Shown here in pieces: positions 53,699-64,000 of a stretch of 64,000 nt of DNA. Numbering within the stretch: position 1 is the stretch's first letter; each line of letters starts with the position of its first letter. The stretch is taken from the NCBI RefSeq assembly GCF_008831285.2, contig NC_045147.1, positions 6,788,334 to 6,852,333 on the forward strand, given 5' to 3'. Under the pieces are notes generated by a model, which saw only the letters and a program-made list of their open reading frames with translations, was not told where the DNA came from and did not search any database. Made by a program: the position numbers and the translations under genes. The DNA comes from Nymphaea colorata. Lineage: Eukaryota; Streptophyta; Magnoliopsida; Nymphaeales; Nymphaeaceae.

Positions 53699-54027
53699 TG
53701 TTGGAATTATTGGTCTAATCCAATTGTAATGGCTTTAATGATATGATAAATATCTATAAATAATTGATTATGAAATGCTTACTCATGTCCATGATATCCA
53801 TTTTCTTGTCACTACATGCATGTATATCTTTGATGGAAAAAATGAACATGTTTGAGAGTGAAGTGATGCAATTCTTGAGAGTCTAGACACATAAGGAGGA
53901 GAGGAGTCAATCCTAATCTTGGTTGCTGTTGGGCTTGTGCTCATCAACATGCAGCAACAGTAGAAGAGAAATCAACTTTGTGCAATGAGTCTTGATTTTT
54001 AGCTCTATAGCATGTGAAGCTCCAACA
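53699..54027 (+). repeat. LTR of Copia element I (329 bp)
   Basis: Starts TGTTGGAATTATTGG and ends GAAGCTCCAACA, with 7-base inverted ends TGTTGGA/TCCAACA. Copia Gag-like sequence follows within 100 bases. A polypurine-like tract precedes it and a possible primer site ATGGGTAATATT follows it. An inverted related copy is at 58099-58300. No direct second copy was found. Confidence 0.6.
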
Positions 54028-55080
54028 ATGGGTAATATTTGTCAAAATATTATGGAAATGAAGAATATAGTGAGACAATTGAATGACATGACTTTTGACA
54101 AATCTAACTCCTTCTCAGTGCATTTCAATTTGGTGTCTCCATAGCTGAAACATGTGTCATTTAAGATCTTTTACAACACACATGACACTCAATGGATAGT
54201 TAATGAAGTATTGTTCAAGTGTTGAAGAAGAGGAGAGATTTTAAGGTGAGAAGGTGCAGGCACACATATGGCTTCTCACCAGAAATCCAACAAGTAGGAC
54301 CCAAAAGAAAAGATACGAAAAAAGGAGCCAAGAAGAAATCATCAGAAGAAAATGCTTCTCGGGTCAGGCCATCCAATCCAGCTCCTATAAAGTGCTTTTT
54401 TAGTAAGAAGAAGTGATGCTTCATTTGTTTCTCATGAATGTAATTTATTACATATTCTTGTAAATAGCTAATGGATTGAGTCAAGTTTGCAGTGCATATT
54501 GCCAATACTTTGTAGGACTTTCTGAGCAGAAGGAAACCAACAATGCATGACAAGAACATTTTTTCTGAGAATAGGATCCATTCATGTATAAAGGTTGTTG
54601 TGACCTACCAAGTCAAACTTGTTACTAGTTTCATTTTGGATCTTCATGATCTAATTTTTGTACCATCATAACGTAAAAAACCTTATATTTGTATCAAGGT
54701 TAGACTAACTTAGAATTTGTCTAAGGTTGTCAATGCCAAAACGTATATACATAAATATTTTGCTGAAGTTAGTTCTATTGTTTTGTGTGGTGGTTTCTAT
54801 AAATGAAATATAAAGACTCTAGAAACATTGGTTTCTAAATTTACAGTAATTGGCTATAAATGCGACATCATAAATGACACCTCCTATAGGCTCTAGCACA
54901 ATAGACTAAGTCATATCTCTGAAACAAAAATAAAGTGGCTTGTAATTGGTAGGACTTTAAAATATTTAGACTTCAAAGATAATGGTCCATATGTTGATTG
55001 TATGAATGCAAGGCAAAACAAACCATCACCTATAAAAAATGTGTTACGATAAGTAATAAGAGATTAGAGATAGTCTATAC
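54028..55080 (+). pseudogene. Copia element I: Gag, protease and pre-integrase (decayed)
   Basis: Gag traces at 54060-54200; KCFFSKKK at 54390-54413 is a knuckle-like piece. The best block is 54895-55035: HNRLSHISETKIKWLV, GRTLKYLDFKDNGPYVDCMN and ARQNKPSPIKN, the pre-integrase and zinc part of a Copia integrase. Many stops. Confidence 0.7.
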
Positions 55081-55620
55081 TGATGGTTATATACGCAAAG
55101 GTATTTTGACATCTTTATTAATGATTATTTACAGTATATGTATCTCTACTTAATCTTTGAAACATTAGATGTTCATCAAGTTTATAAAGAGTTTGAGAAA
55201 TAAGTAAAGAAACTAATTAATGAAATACAAGATAGTTAGATTAGAGAGAGGTAGCAAATATTATGGTAGATTTACTGAGATTGGACAAATAGAGGGGCTA
55301 TTAGTGTAAAAAGAAAGAGGGTATTAGTGCCTATCAGAATGGTATAACATAAAGGAGAAAAGTGCATGAATAAAATCATGGTTAGAGCTATGTTAAATGT
55401 ATTTATCTATTCATTTGTGGGGAGAAACTCTTTAGATAGCAGTGTTTTGAATAAGGACTACACTAAACTTGTACCTAAAACTCCACATGAGTTATGGATA
55501 GACAAGAGACCTTTCCTATCTTATATAGATATATGGGAAGGTCGTGCTGAAGCTAAACTATATAACCCTACATAAAGGTCTTTGATACTAGAATAATGAG
55601 TAGTTTTTTCATTGGTTATC
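55081..55620 (+). pseudogene. Copia element I: integrase (decayed)
   Basis: The frame 55366-55575 contains SFVGRNSL and LVPKTPHELWIDKRPFLSYIDIWEGRAEAKLYNP, the integrase C-terminal pattern. The catalytic core before it (55080-55360) is broken. Confidence 0.75.
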
Positions 55621-57150
55621 TAGAAAGATCGAAATGATACACATTCTACTATCCATTTTATTCATTCCATATTGTGGAAACAGATAAAGATAAGTTCCTA
55701 GAAGGTGGTTCAATTGGGTTGAATGCATACAAAACATCGATTTGAGGAATTGTATGATACAAAATACAAACTTTTTGAAGAAAATATTAAAGGATTTGAC
55801 TTTATCATCTCTTATAAAAATACAAAAATTTACACAGTATGTAATGTACCAAACCAACATGAACCAAATATAGATCATGTTGATGGGAAAGAGCAAGATA
55901 TACAGGTTTAGATTGAGATTGTATAACCACCTATTTGAAGATCCACTAGAATAAGAAAACATGTTATTCGAACTGACTATGTAGCATATCTACAAAACTC
56001 TACTGATTTTATAGATATTGATGACGATCCTTAGACATTTATGGAAACTATAAGAAGTAACCAATACACATATTGGATAAATTTCATAAAAGAAGAGCTT
56101 GACTCTGACCAAAAACTAAACGTAGAGTCTTGTTGATTTGCTTGAAAGAGTAAAACTGATAGGATGTAATTAAGTCTATAAGATGAAAAAGAACTCTAAC
56201 AATATTGAAAGATACAAAGCAAGACTAATTGCGAAAGATTTTACCTAGATAGAGGGCATAGATTATAATGAGACATTTTTTTTTGTCTCTACTAAAGAGT
56301 CAATGAGAATAATTCTTGCCCTAGTAGTTCATTTTAAGTTAGAGTTACACCATATGGATATTAAAACAGTTTTCTTGAATGGAGATCAAGATGAAAAAAT
56401 ATTTACAAAACAGCCTCAAGAGTTTTCTAAAAGCAATACATATCATTTAGTTTGCAAACTTAATAAGTTAATTTATGAACTTAAACAAGCATCTTAATAA
56501 CGGTATATTACGTTTTTCCATAGTTAGTATGACTTTTGGGTTTACAGAAAACATCACTAATTAATATATATAATATAACACTAGCGGGAGCAAGTTTATA
56601 ATTTTGATATTATATGTTGATGATATTTTGTTTGCAACTAATGCTATACAAATGCTAACAAAAACCAAGAAATTTTTTGTATCTCATTTTTAAATAAAAA
56701 ATATGGGTGAGAGACTTCTATCTGACCGAGACTTGATGCATTGAAAGGTCATAAAAAGAGTCATGTCATATTTGTGAGGCACAAAAAATTACATGTTTAC
56801 ATATCGTGAGCTGGACCATCTTGAAGTAATTGATTTCTTGAATGTCGACTTAAGAAGATATTTCGACAATGGGAAATCTACGATGGGATATGACTTCCTA
56901 ATAGCTAGAGGTAAAATTTACTCAGGAAAATGGAATCTATTGAGAAACCATGTAAAATTTACTATGAATTGGAAAATACAATGTCTATCTCTAATAACAA
57001 GGAAACTACAATTTCATGTAAGCATATAGATTTGAAGTACGTTATCATTAAGGAGATAACAGAGAATCATCTGGTGTAGATTATTCAATACATCAATACT
57101 AAAGATATGGTGGCAAATCCTCTTATTACAGTGTAGTATCTATAATATAT
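55621..57150 (+). pseudogene. Copia element I: reverse transcriptase and RNase H (decayed)
   Basis: RT pieces: KDFTQIEGIDYNETF-like near 56230-56275, then 56303-56497 (HMDIKTVFLNGDQDEKIFTKQPQEF, LIYELKQAS) and a YVDDILF-like stretch near 56610-56630. RNase H: YRELDHLEVIDFLNVDLRRYFDNGKSTMGY (56799-56890). AT-biased and heavily interrupted. Confidence 0.75.
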
Positions 57151-58083
57151 TCTCAGCATGTAATGAGGATGGGTTTATCAATTCAATTTCAACATGCCAT
57201 ATGTAATATAGTGATTGCATATAGTTCATTGATTCTAATAAAGATTGATTATTTGTTTTACATAAATTTTTCTTATTTTTTTGCTTCAAGAATGTAAAAC
57301 AATGACTCAAAGACCATAGAATGGATCCCAAGGTCATTCCATCCATAAAGTATTTAACCATATATATCAATCAGGAGAGATTTTTGGGTCTAGACTTTCC
57401 ATAATAGTTTTGCATCAATAAAATAAAGAATTAGAACCGATAAAACATTGTAAATATATAAAACATAGTATCTCATGGTGAGAAAGAGATGTAATGCACA
57501 CTCTATAAGTTCGGGTAAACCCAGTCACTCTCAGCCCTTGTCATTGCATGTGCACCCTCATCATGTGGGATGATGGATGAGGGAGAAGCCCATCTCCTCC
57601 TTCCACTACTACAGGTGTAGTTGCTCATTCGGAAGCTACCGATAGTCAATCGGTGGTCCCCAACTTAGGTTCTCTTCTTCCAAATTTTATTTGTTTTTTG
57701 CATCTGACCTAATTCCCCACTAATACTAGGTTATGAGCCCACGAGCGGGAAGTAAGTACAACCGGATGAGAGGCGGTGAGCCCTCCTATCTCCATCCCTA
57801 TCTGCTACAGCATGGGAGAAGGAAGAAAAGTTGGAAATGAGAGAAGCATGGACCACCATGTTGTGGTCCCTACCCTTTCCTCTTTCTTCTCCAGCACGGA
57901 GCAGGAGGACTTGATAGCCCTCCCTCTACCTTCCCGTTTTTCCAAATGGCTAGTCATAGGCACCCAAGGTGCCTGTGCTGCCATCAAGAGAGGGAGAAAA
58001 CACTCTCTTTGTTTTTATGATAGGAAAAGGAAGAGCCCAATGGCCCATAATTGGCTTCAAGCGCTGGTGCCGTGCAACCGTGT
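57151..58083. other. Non-coding DNA between element I and the inverted LTR copy
   Basis: No coding domain recognised. The right part may be the leader of a minus-strand element whose LTR is at 58099. Confidence 0.4.
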
Positions 58084-58300
58084 GGGCCCATAACCCATTG
58101 ATGGAGTCAACCTGCAATAGAGCTAGAAATCAAGATTTAGTTTCCAAAGTTGTTTTCTCCTTTGTCATTGTTGGCTGCTGATGAGCATGGCTTATTGACA
58201 ACCTAGGGTAGAGTCGACTCTTCTCCTCCTTATGTCTCTAGATTCCCAAGCATTGTGTTGCTTCACTCTCAAACATGTTCATTTCCCATCAATGATGTAG
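58084..58300 (-). repeat. Inverted partial copy of the element I LTR with a possible primer site
   Basis: Read on the minus strand, about 58300 down to 58099 matches 53820-54027 (GAACATGTTTGAGAGTGAAG, ACATAAGGAGGAG, TTGATTT.TAGCTCTAT, CTCCA.CA). The adjoining 58084-58098 reads ATGGGTTATGGGCCC, aligned with ATGGGTAATATT after the other LTR. So it is an LTR of a related element in opposite orientation. Confidence 0.65.
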
Positions 58301-60600
58301 ACACATGTACAAAGACACTAATCAACCATAATTATAAGGTCACATTTGAACATATAAAGGGAGAGGATAACCGCCTAGCCAACATGCAGAGTAGAATTTT
58401 ACACAATGAATAGGGATATTGACGTTTATGAATATGAAATTAGAAGACTCGATAAAATTATAAGATATCTAGAACAATCAAGAGAATGACTGCATGATTG
58501 ATCCCTCTATGTCTATTGAAATAAGAAAAGCCAGGAGAATTTATTAGATATTGTTTTAAACATGCAGCAGCTGGTTGCCACCATGAAATGAGTTAGGGTA
58601 CGAGCATCTTCATCTAATTCTTACATTAATTCATGTAGCAATGAGTAGAGATGTGGCCCCATTCAGGTGGGAGCAACAATCTAAATAATACTTTCCTTTA
58701 GGGATGAAACATCATATAAGATAGATTTAAATTCTTTTTGTAAGTAGACATTAGCCATGGTAGACAATATTGAATGCATTGTTTTACCCAATAAAAAATT
58801 TATATTGCAGAATTTATGGTCTTCACAAGCTGCATGCCTAATTGACCCAGACCTAAGGTTACCAATCTTCCCTCCCCATTAATAATCCATCCCTCACTCT
58901 TAAGTGCTTGGTTGGCTTCAAGTCCTCTCGGTTCTTGTCTCCTCTCCTAAGCCCCTCTTCTCTTCCTTCCCTCTTCTTCTCTGTCTCCCATGTTGTAAGA
59001 ATAGCGAACCGGCACTTTTGGTGTGCAAATCCGGACTCATACTCGATAATTGCTTTTATATTGATTTTTTATTTTGTTGTACTACTATTTTTTATTTGGC
59101 CTAAAAATCCTACATTTATAAGTAGGTTTGCCTTTCCTGTAAACGTCTCATATCCTTTAGTTTGGATTCCTATAACCATATGTTTGAGATCTCTTATGCT
59201 AAGCAAGAAATCGGGTGCACAATAGAATATCCCTTTATTAACTGACATGTCAATTTCCATACTTGCTATAATAGTCTTCCCGGCATCAATCGCTCATCTT
59301 TTATCTAGTAGGGTGATTAGAACTTTTGTCCGTAAATTTCTTCAGGCTAATCCCTTAATTTCTATAATTATTAGCCCAAGATGAATAAACCTATTTTGAT
59401 TTCATAATAATTGTTTAATATTTTCTTGACTTACGATGCCGATATTTTGGTGTTCAGTAGTTACACAGACTTCTTCCTCTGACTTATTCTAACTGATTGA
59501 GGGTTTATACTTCAAAACCCTATCCTATATAAGATTCTAGGATTTAATAGAGTTAGTTGATAATTATTATAGATTTCTAAATCCTAGTTTACATCTATTA
59601 GCTCTTCAAGTGTTCTAGAGCTAGGACCTTGGAATCATTCTAGTCAATAGATTTTCATCTGTTTGTCTTATTTCATTAGTATTACTAATGGTTCTACTGA
59701 GACCAGAAAAGAAAATTCTTGCAGCCATGATCTTATAGAAAAAACAATACTTTTAGGAATAGGGGTATATTTTACTTCGCCACTTCCTATATTAAGATTG
59801 CCTTGTTTTTTTGTTAGTTCTTCTAAGTTTTCTCCTTGTGGTCTGACCTTTTACCTATAGTTCGTTCGAGTTGACTAATTTTCTTGTGGTCTAAATCAAT
59901 GCAACCCAAAACAATCATAACAGTTTCTTTTCGGTCCTTAAAATTCGAACCATTTAACTCAAGAATAGTAATCAAATTTGCAGATATCATGGAAGCATAA
60001 CTCACTATACAAAGAACAAAAATACCAAACATGCTCACAATCAATACATGTACATAAATGCAATAACAAATATAAATGAATTTAAATACAATGGCCTAAA
60101 TCCCATCACAAGGTACCGGTGCAACATTAATATCCAATCTTTGGAATGAAACATTAACTGCAAGTGGTATTATTAGTCAACAATGAATATAGATAATTAA
60201 CTCTGTCAAATAACGAGCTCATCTTTGCATTGACTCACTATTCACATGAAAACCTGAAAATTATCACATATTCATTGCCATGTATGCTTTAACCTGACCA
60301 AGCAACAATCCTCCTTTGTGTTGATCATTACCTGTATGGATTAAGTATACTATCATCGAATGTTCAAAATAGGCAAGTTCTTATAACAGATATCACTTTG
60401 GCGACATAAAGTATAAATCTACTCATTTTGAATAATAGACATGACCAAAGATCAAATTCATAGTCAAAATATTCATCTAAGGTACACCCACAAATTTAAT
60501 AACATGCAAAACATGATACATATATTAAAATTTACACACAAAAATCCCTTATATTGAATCCAAAACCAAATGGTTCAATGAAATAGGTCCAAAAGAATCT
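58301..60600. other. Non-coding DNA, nothing recognised
   Basis: Frames at 58904-59225 and 59663-60044 show no motif I know. No borders of mobile elements could be read. Confidence 0.45.
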
Positions 60601-60980
60601 AAAATTTTATAAACCGGTATGATAATTGTGCTTAAGTGGGTTAAGAACCACTGAATTGGCCTTAAAATAGCCCGCATCATTCTTAAACCGCAATTAAAAC
60701 ACCCACATGGCCCTAAATAGGGCTGAACCGGATTAAAAATAGACTAAACCGGTAAAAAATAGACCGAATCGGTTCTAAAACCCACTAAACCAGTTATAAA
60801 ATGGTTAAAATTGGTTTTAAGACTGAATGAACCGGTCTGAAAGGGTCTGAATCGGTAAGAACTGTTTTAAATTTGAACTGAATCGTCTCAAAAAAGTATG
60901 AACCAGTTCTGAATCGAGTTGAATCGGTCTTAAACCGAATGAACCGGTTCGATTCTCTTCAGACTCGGTTTGACAAAAGA
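60601..60980. repeat. AACCGGT/GAATCGGT-rich degenerate repeat
   Basis: AACCGG, AATCGGT and AACCAGTT variants occur about every 20-30 bases. This is the same kind of word as in 49822-52010 but denser. Confidence 0.5.
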
Positions 60981-61093
60981 ACTGTTTTTTCAAAATTTAA
61001 ATCGTATGGATACGGGTTGGGTCCGACAGGACCTGACCCGGGTCCGAAGTTCTTACCGTAAGCGATCTCAGGCGGCAATTTTTTTTTATTATT

Positions 61094-61345
61094 CTTATGG
61101 ATCCGGGTCGGGTCTGCAATGACCCGACCCGGGTCCGACCGCCTACTTATGGATCTGGGTCGGGTCTGTCATGACCCGACCCGGGTCTGACCGCCTACTT
61201 ATGGATCTGGGTCTATCATGACCCAATCCGGGTCGGACCGCCTACCGCGCGAGCGGTCTTCAACGTCCATCGTTTTGTTTTTAAAGATTCTTATGGCTTC
61301 AGGTCGGGTCTGTCATGTCCCGACCCGGGTCTGACCGCGTACCGC
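61094..61345. repeat. 52-bp tandem repeat with internal palindrome
   Basis: CTTATGGATC(C/T)GGGTC units start at 61094, 61146 and 61198 with an exact 52-base period; a related unit starts at 61290. Units hold GGGTCGGGTCTG and TGACCCGACCCGGGTC, which can pair. Confidence 0.88.
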
Positions 61346-61443
61346 GCAAGTGGTTTGTAGTAGCGGTTCCACCGCTCGCCTGCCCCGGGTCTGACCGCGT
61401 ACCGCGCAAGTGGTTTGTAGTAGCGGTTCCACCGCTCGCCTGC
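61324..61443. repeat. Perfect 60-bp tandem duplication
   Basis: 61324-61383 and 61384-61443 are identical base for base. The unit starts CCCGGGTCTGACCGCG and ends CCACCGCTCGCCTGC. Overlapping open frames simply repeat the same residues. Confidence 0.95.
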
Positions 61444-61880
61444 CGAACGGCAGGCGAATGGTGGAGCTCTACCAAAAGGCCACCCAACAGCGTGGGTGGG
61501 TGCCGGCGGGTTGCCTCACAACAGCCGGCCATCGCCCACCAAGAAAACTGGTGGAAGCTGGCAGTCGCCCAAACCTTCCGTGCCTCACGGTCTTGCCGAC
61601 GGTGGCTTCCACCGTTTCCTCAGCAACCGAACACCAGCACGCGGGGTAGAGAGATTTTCGTTTTCCTCTCTAGCCTTCCAAGGCGTGCAATAGAGAATGA
61701 GAAGGGACTTCAATTAATCCCCCTTTCTTGCAGTCGACAGAGAGAAAGAAGGCCCAAAAGCCTTTCCTCTATCCAACAGCAGCCACCGCTGACCTGACCA
61801 GAGAGCAAACACACAAATTCATCCAAAAATTGTGCGGATGTTTCAACAATTAACCCAAAAATCCAATGATTTAACAATAA
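61444..61880. other. GC-rich leader-like DNA of a minus-strand retroelement
   Basis: No coding domain recognised. It lies next to the primer site near 61890 and may be that element's leader. Confidence 0.35.
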
Positions 61881-61884
61881 CACA

Positions 61885-62340
61885 TGCTCTAATACCAATT
61901 GCTGGAGATTTCCTAATGCATATACAAACAGAAGAATATGCCCTAAAGCAGGATCTCGTCCATGCTAAATTACTGAATCAAAACTTTAACTGTAGCGGAA
62001 GTGTACCTGACTCCATCTGAACAACCATACGGTGAGATCGCAATAGGATCTTTCAGGGTCTGTGCGGAGCACGTACGGCTTCTCTCAGATGGGGAAGAGA
62101 CAATCCTAGAAAGTGATGTTTCAACTCTCTTGTTCTCTACACGACCCCAGGGACCACTACCTTTTATATTATGAGCAATTTCAGATTCAACCCATCAAAG
62201 AATCCGTAATTGCGTACATGTATCTATACATTATGAAAATACCTCATACCATATTAAATGACGTGATATCCCAAAACGCAATCACTTAATCAGATATGTA
62301 CATTAAGATAGCCATAATGTATGAAATTCCTCATCGACAT
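61885..62340 (-). mobile_element. LTR-retrotransposon remnant: primer site and LTR start
   Basis: ATGCTCTAATACCAATTG (61885-61902) reads TTGGTATTAGAGCA on the minus strand, one change from the initiator tRNA-Met primer site. TGCTGGAGATTTCC follows, a plausible LTR end. The far LTR border is not defined; 62340 is only a guess. Confidence 0.4.
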
Positions 62341-64000
62341 ATGCCGACCTACTAAATGATCATTACAGAGTATAAATAACAGAAATCAATTCAAGGACCT
62401 GCAAGTGAGCATCAAATCCATTTTTGAACAAGTCACAACCTTCTGTTGATGGAGCCTATGAGTATGTCCCTCATTGATAGCAATCTTCAAGGGCTTCATT
62501 CATCAATGGCTTGCCTCAACCCAGCATTGTGTATCCACCGCCAGCAATTCTCCCTTGCTGATTGTGAGGAGATGCACCAGTGTTTGCCCATGCTGCTATA
62601 TAGCATGACTAGAATGCTGGCCCATGCTTTGGATAGAACACCACCGCCAAAGGCTGCTGCTCACTGAAAACCTGGTTTTCATCTAAAAAAGGAGGGGAAA
62701 GCAGGTTTTGCAAAACCTGGTTTCAACCAGGATTTGAGCAAAACTGGGTTTTTTGCAGCCTCCCAAAGGCACCTAAAACTGGGTTTTAGAGCCAAAACGA
62801 GGGTTTTGGCTCCGAAACGCAGTTTATGGGTGTCACTCAAACACGGCCTTCGACCCTTGCCCTTTCCATATCACCTACCATCAACTTCATCATCATCATC
62901 ATCCTTTTCTTCTTTGGACATCTCCGCTTTCTCATAATGTTCATCTTTCTCCACGTTTTTAACCTATAATTTTTGTTGTCTTCTTTTTTTACTATTGTCC
63001 TTCTCCTTCTTTTCTCTTAGATTTTTGTTTTGCAATTATTTTTGTTTCTTTTCTAATTTCTTTCTTTCTTATACCACTTCAGTCATTCATCATTTAATAA
63101 CCTTTCTCTGTCGACCATTGTCTATCCTTCAATTAGTTCATCCACTATCTTTTGCTTTTCTTTTCCTTGAAGATTTTTTTCACTAAAAATAGATAACCCC
63201 TTTAATGCTCTCTTCCTTTCCCTTAGTACAACTACATTAACAGGAGCATGAATGAGTGGGATTTGCTATGCATTTCCAACTCCTCTTCAATGAAAGGACA
63301 TTTGCTGAATGCCCATGGAGACTACTGCTTGACAGATGAGAATCAACAAATGACTAGCTTGGTAGATAACGATTGGTTGGGTCTTGCAACCTCAACCCAT
63401 ACTCTGGTGTTGGTGTTTGTTTGCTTTTTGGCTCTAGCAGTTTATTTCTCATGTAGATCTTCATGATATCATTGTACTGCTGATTGTTACTAAAATGTGT
63501 TACTCGTGCCCCTCATCTAATGGCATTTTGCTATCCACTTCTATCGGTTTGTTGGCCACTGCTATTGGGCAAGGCATCTCTATCAACTTAGTGTGGCTGG
63601 CTATTTGTTATTTGCATTGACGTTTTTGCATAACTCTACTAGAGTCCCCTGCTCCTCCTGAACCTCATCGATCAACATTTCTCTACAAATAGTTGAAGCT
63701 TTGGTAACCATCGCAATGCTCAAAACTCTACATCTCCTATTCCTATTCATGGACATTGTTGGAATGCGGTTTTCTGCTATCTACAACCGCATCTCGTAGA
63801 CTTCTACTCCTCGTCATCTAATCGTGTTTGAATACGCTTCTTTCGCAACTACATCCCAACCTCCTATTCACTAATAACAATATACATTGTCATGTCCTAT
63901 AATGTACCAACAAACAACTATAACCCTATCGTTTGCTTCCTTGGTTTATTAATTAGAGATTTCTTTTATGCTTGTTGAATCTGCTTTGAAGCTCGTGTGA
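62341..64000. other. Non-coding DNA with a possible MITE remnant
   Basis: Positions about 62668-62850 are full of AAAACCTGGTTTT and AACTGGGTTTTAG repeats and end GTGTCACTCAAACACGGCC, the kind of border seen in plant MITEs; no duplication could be fixed. Frames 62446-62667 and 63248-63466 show no known motif. Positions 62940-63190 are pyrimidine-rich. Nothing is recognised to the end. Confidence 0.4.

Noticed and set aside
54219-54416. Lys-rich 65-codon frame as a nuclear protein gene
   Set aside because: It is in register with decayed Copia Gag of element I and better explained by it.
61094-61443. Regular short repeats as a CRISPR array
   Set aside because: The units are contiguous with no unique spacers, and the host is a plant.
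62446-62667. A 73-codon frame as a small gene
   Set aside because: No known motif, no splice or promoter context, and a repeat-rich region follows at once.

Overview
This is a gene-poor, transposon-dominated stretch of a flowering-plant nuclear genome. Evidence for this is Ty1/Copia and Ty3/Gypsy retrotransposons primed from initiator tRNA-Met, hAT-like non-autonomous elements with 8-bp target duplications, and plant gene pieces with GT-AG introns (ZOP1-like, VPS2-like, IQD-like). I cannot name the species. No prokaryotic features are present. I found no complete cellular gene; every host-gene piece is partial or looks broken.

Positions 1-24487 form a nested stack of Copia elements whose borders I could read exactly. 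The outermost is A (minus strand, runs off the left edge). B (1158-23466, minus, duplication CTTCT) sits in A. B was itself hit by E (3853-13973, minus, CAACC), by C (16961-22108, plus, ACTTG) and by two short inverted-repeat elements. F (7093-12477, minus, GCTAT) sits in E. By eye the paired long terminal repeats (LTRs) differ by about 14% in B, about 2% in E and not visibly in C or F, which fits the nesting order. F carries an almost intact Gag-Pol frame broken by one in-frame stop. C has identical LTRs but a badly broken coding region. E appears to have lost Gag.

From 24747 to 25126 lies the last coding exon of a ZOP1-like gene (zinc-finger/OCRE splicing and RNA-directed DNA methylation factor), directly beyond element A. 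Next come AT-rich DNA, a Mutator-like inverted-repeat element (27584-28281), and a broken Gypsy element (about 28282-34440). The Gypsy element was split by a hAT MITE, by Copia element G (28951-33232) and by a solo LTR (33443-33800). Tandem repeats follow (34526-35345).

Positions 37139-41000 hold host-gene pieces: a possible minus-strand exon pair, CACTA-like subterminal repeats, a VPS2/CHMP2-like ESCRT-III C-terminal piece interrupted by a short inverted-repeat element, and an IQ67-domain (IQD) piece that stops at the conserved intron. Their close packing suggests capture or shuffling by a transposon.

Positions 41960-64000 hold three dispersed copies of a ~0.4-0.55-kb repeat, a 3.05-kb solo LTR (46763-49816), a decayed Copia element (53699-57150) facing an inverted LTR copy (58099-58300), degenerate AACCGGTT-rich DNA, short tandem repeats and one more LTR/primer-site remnant near 61890. 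The strongest candidate for something undescribed is a family of short elements with CTATGTCACA-like ends and GTACCCGTACC-rich arms. Four copies, each with an 8-bp target duplication, are in this window.
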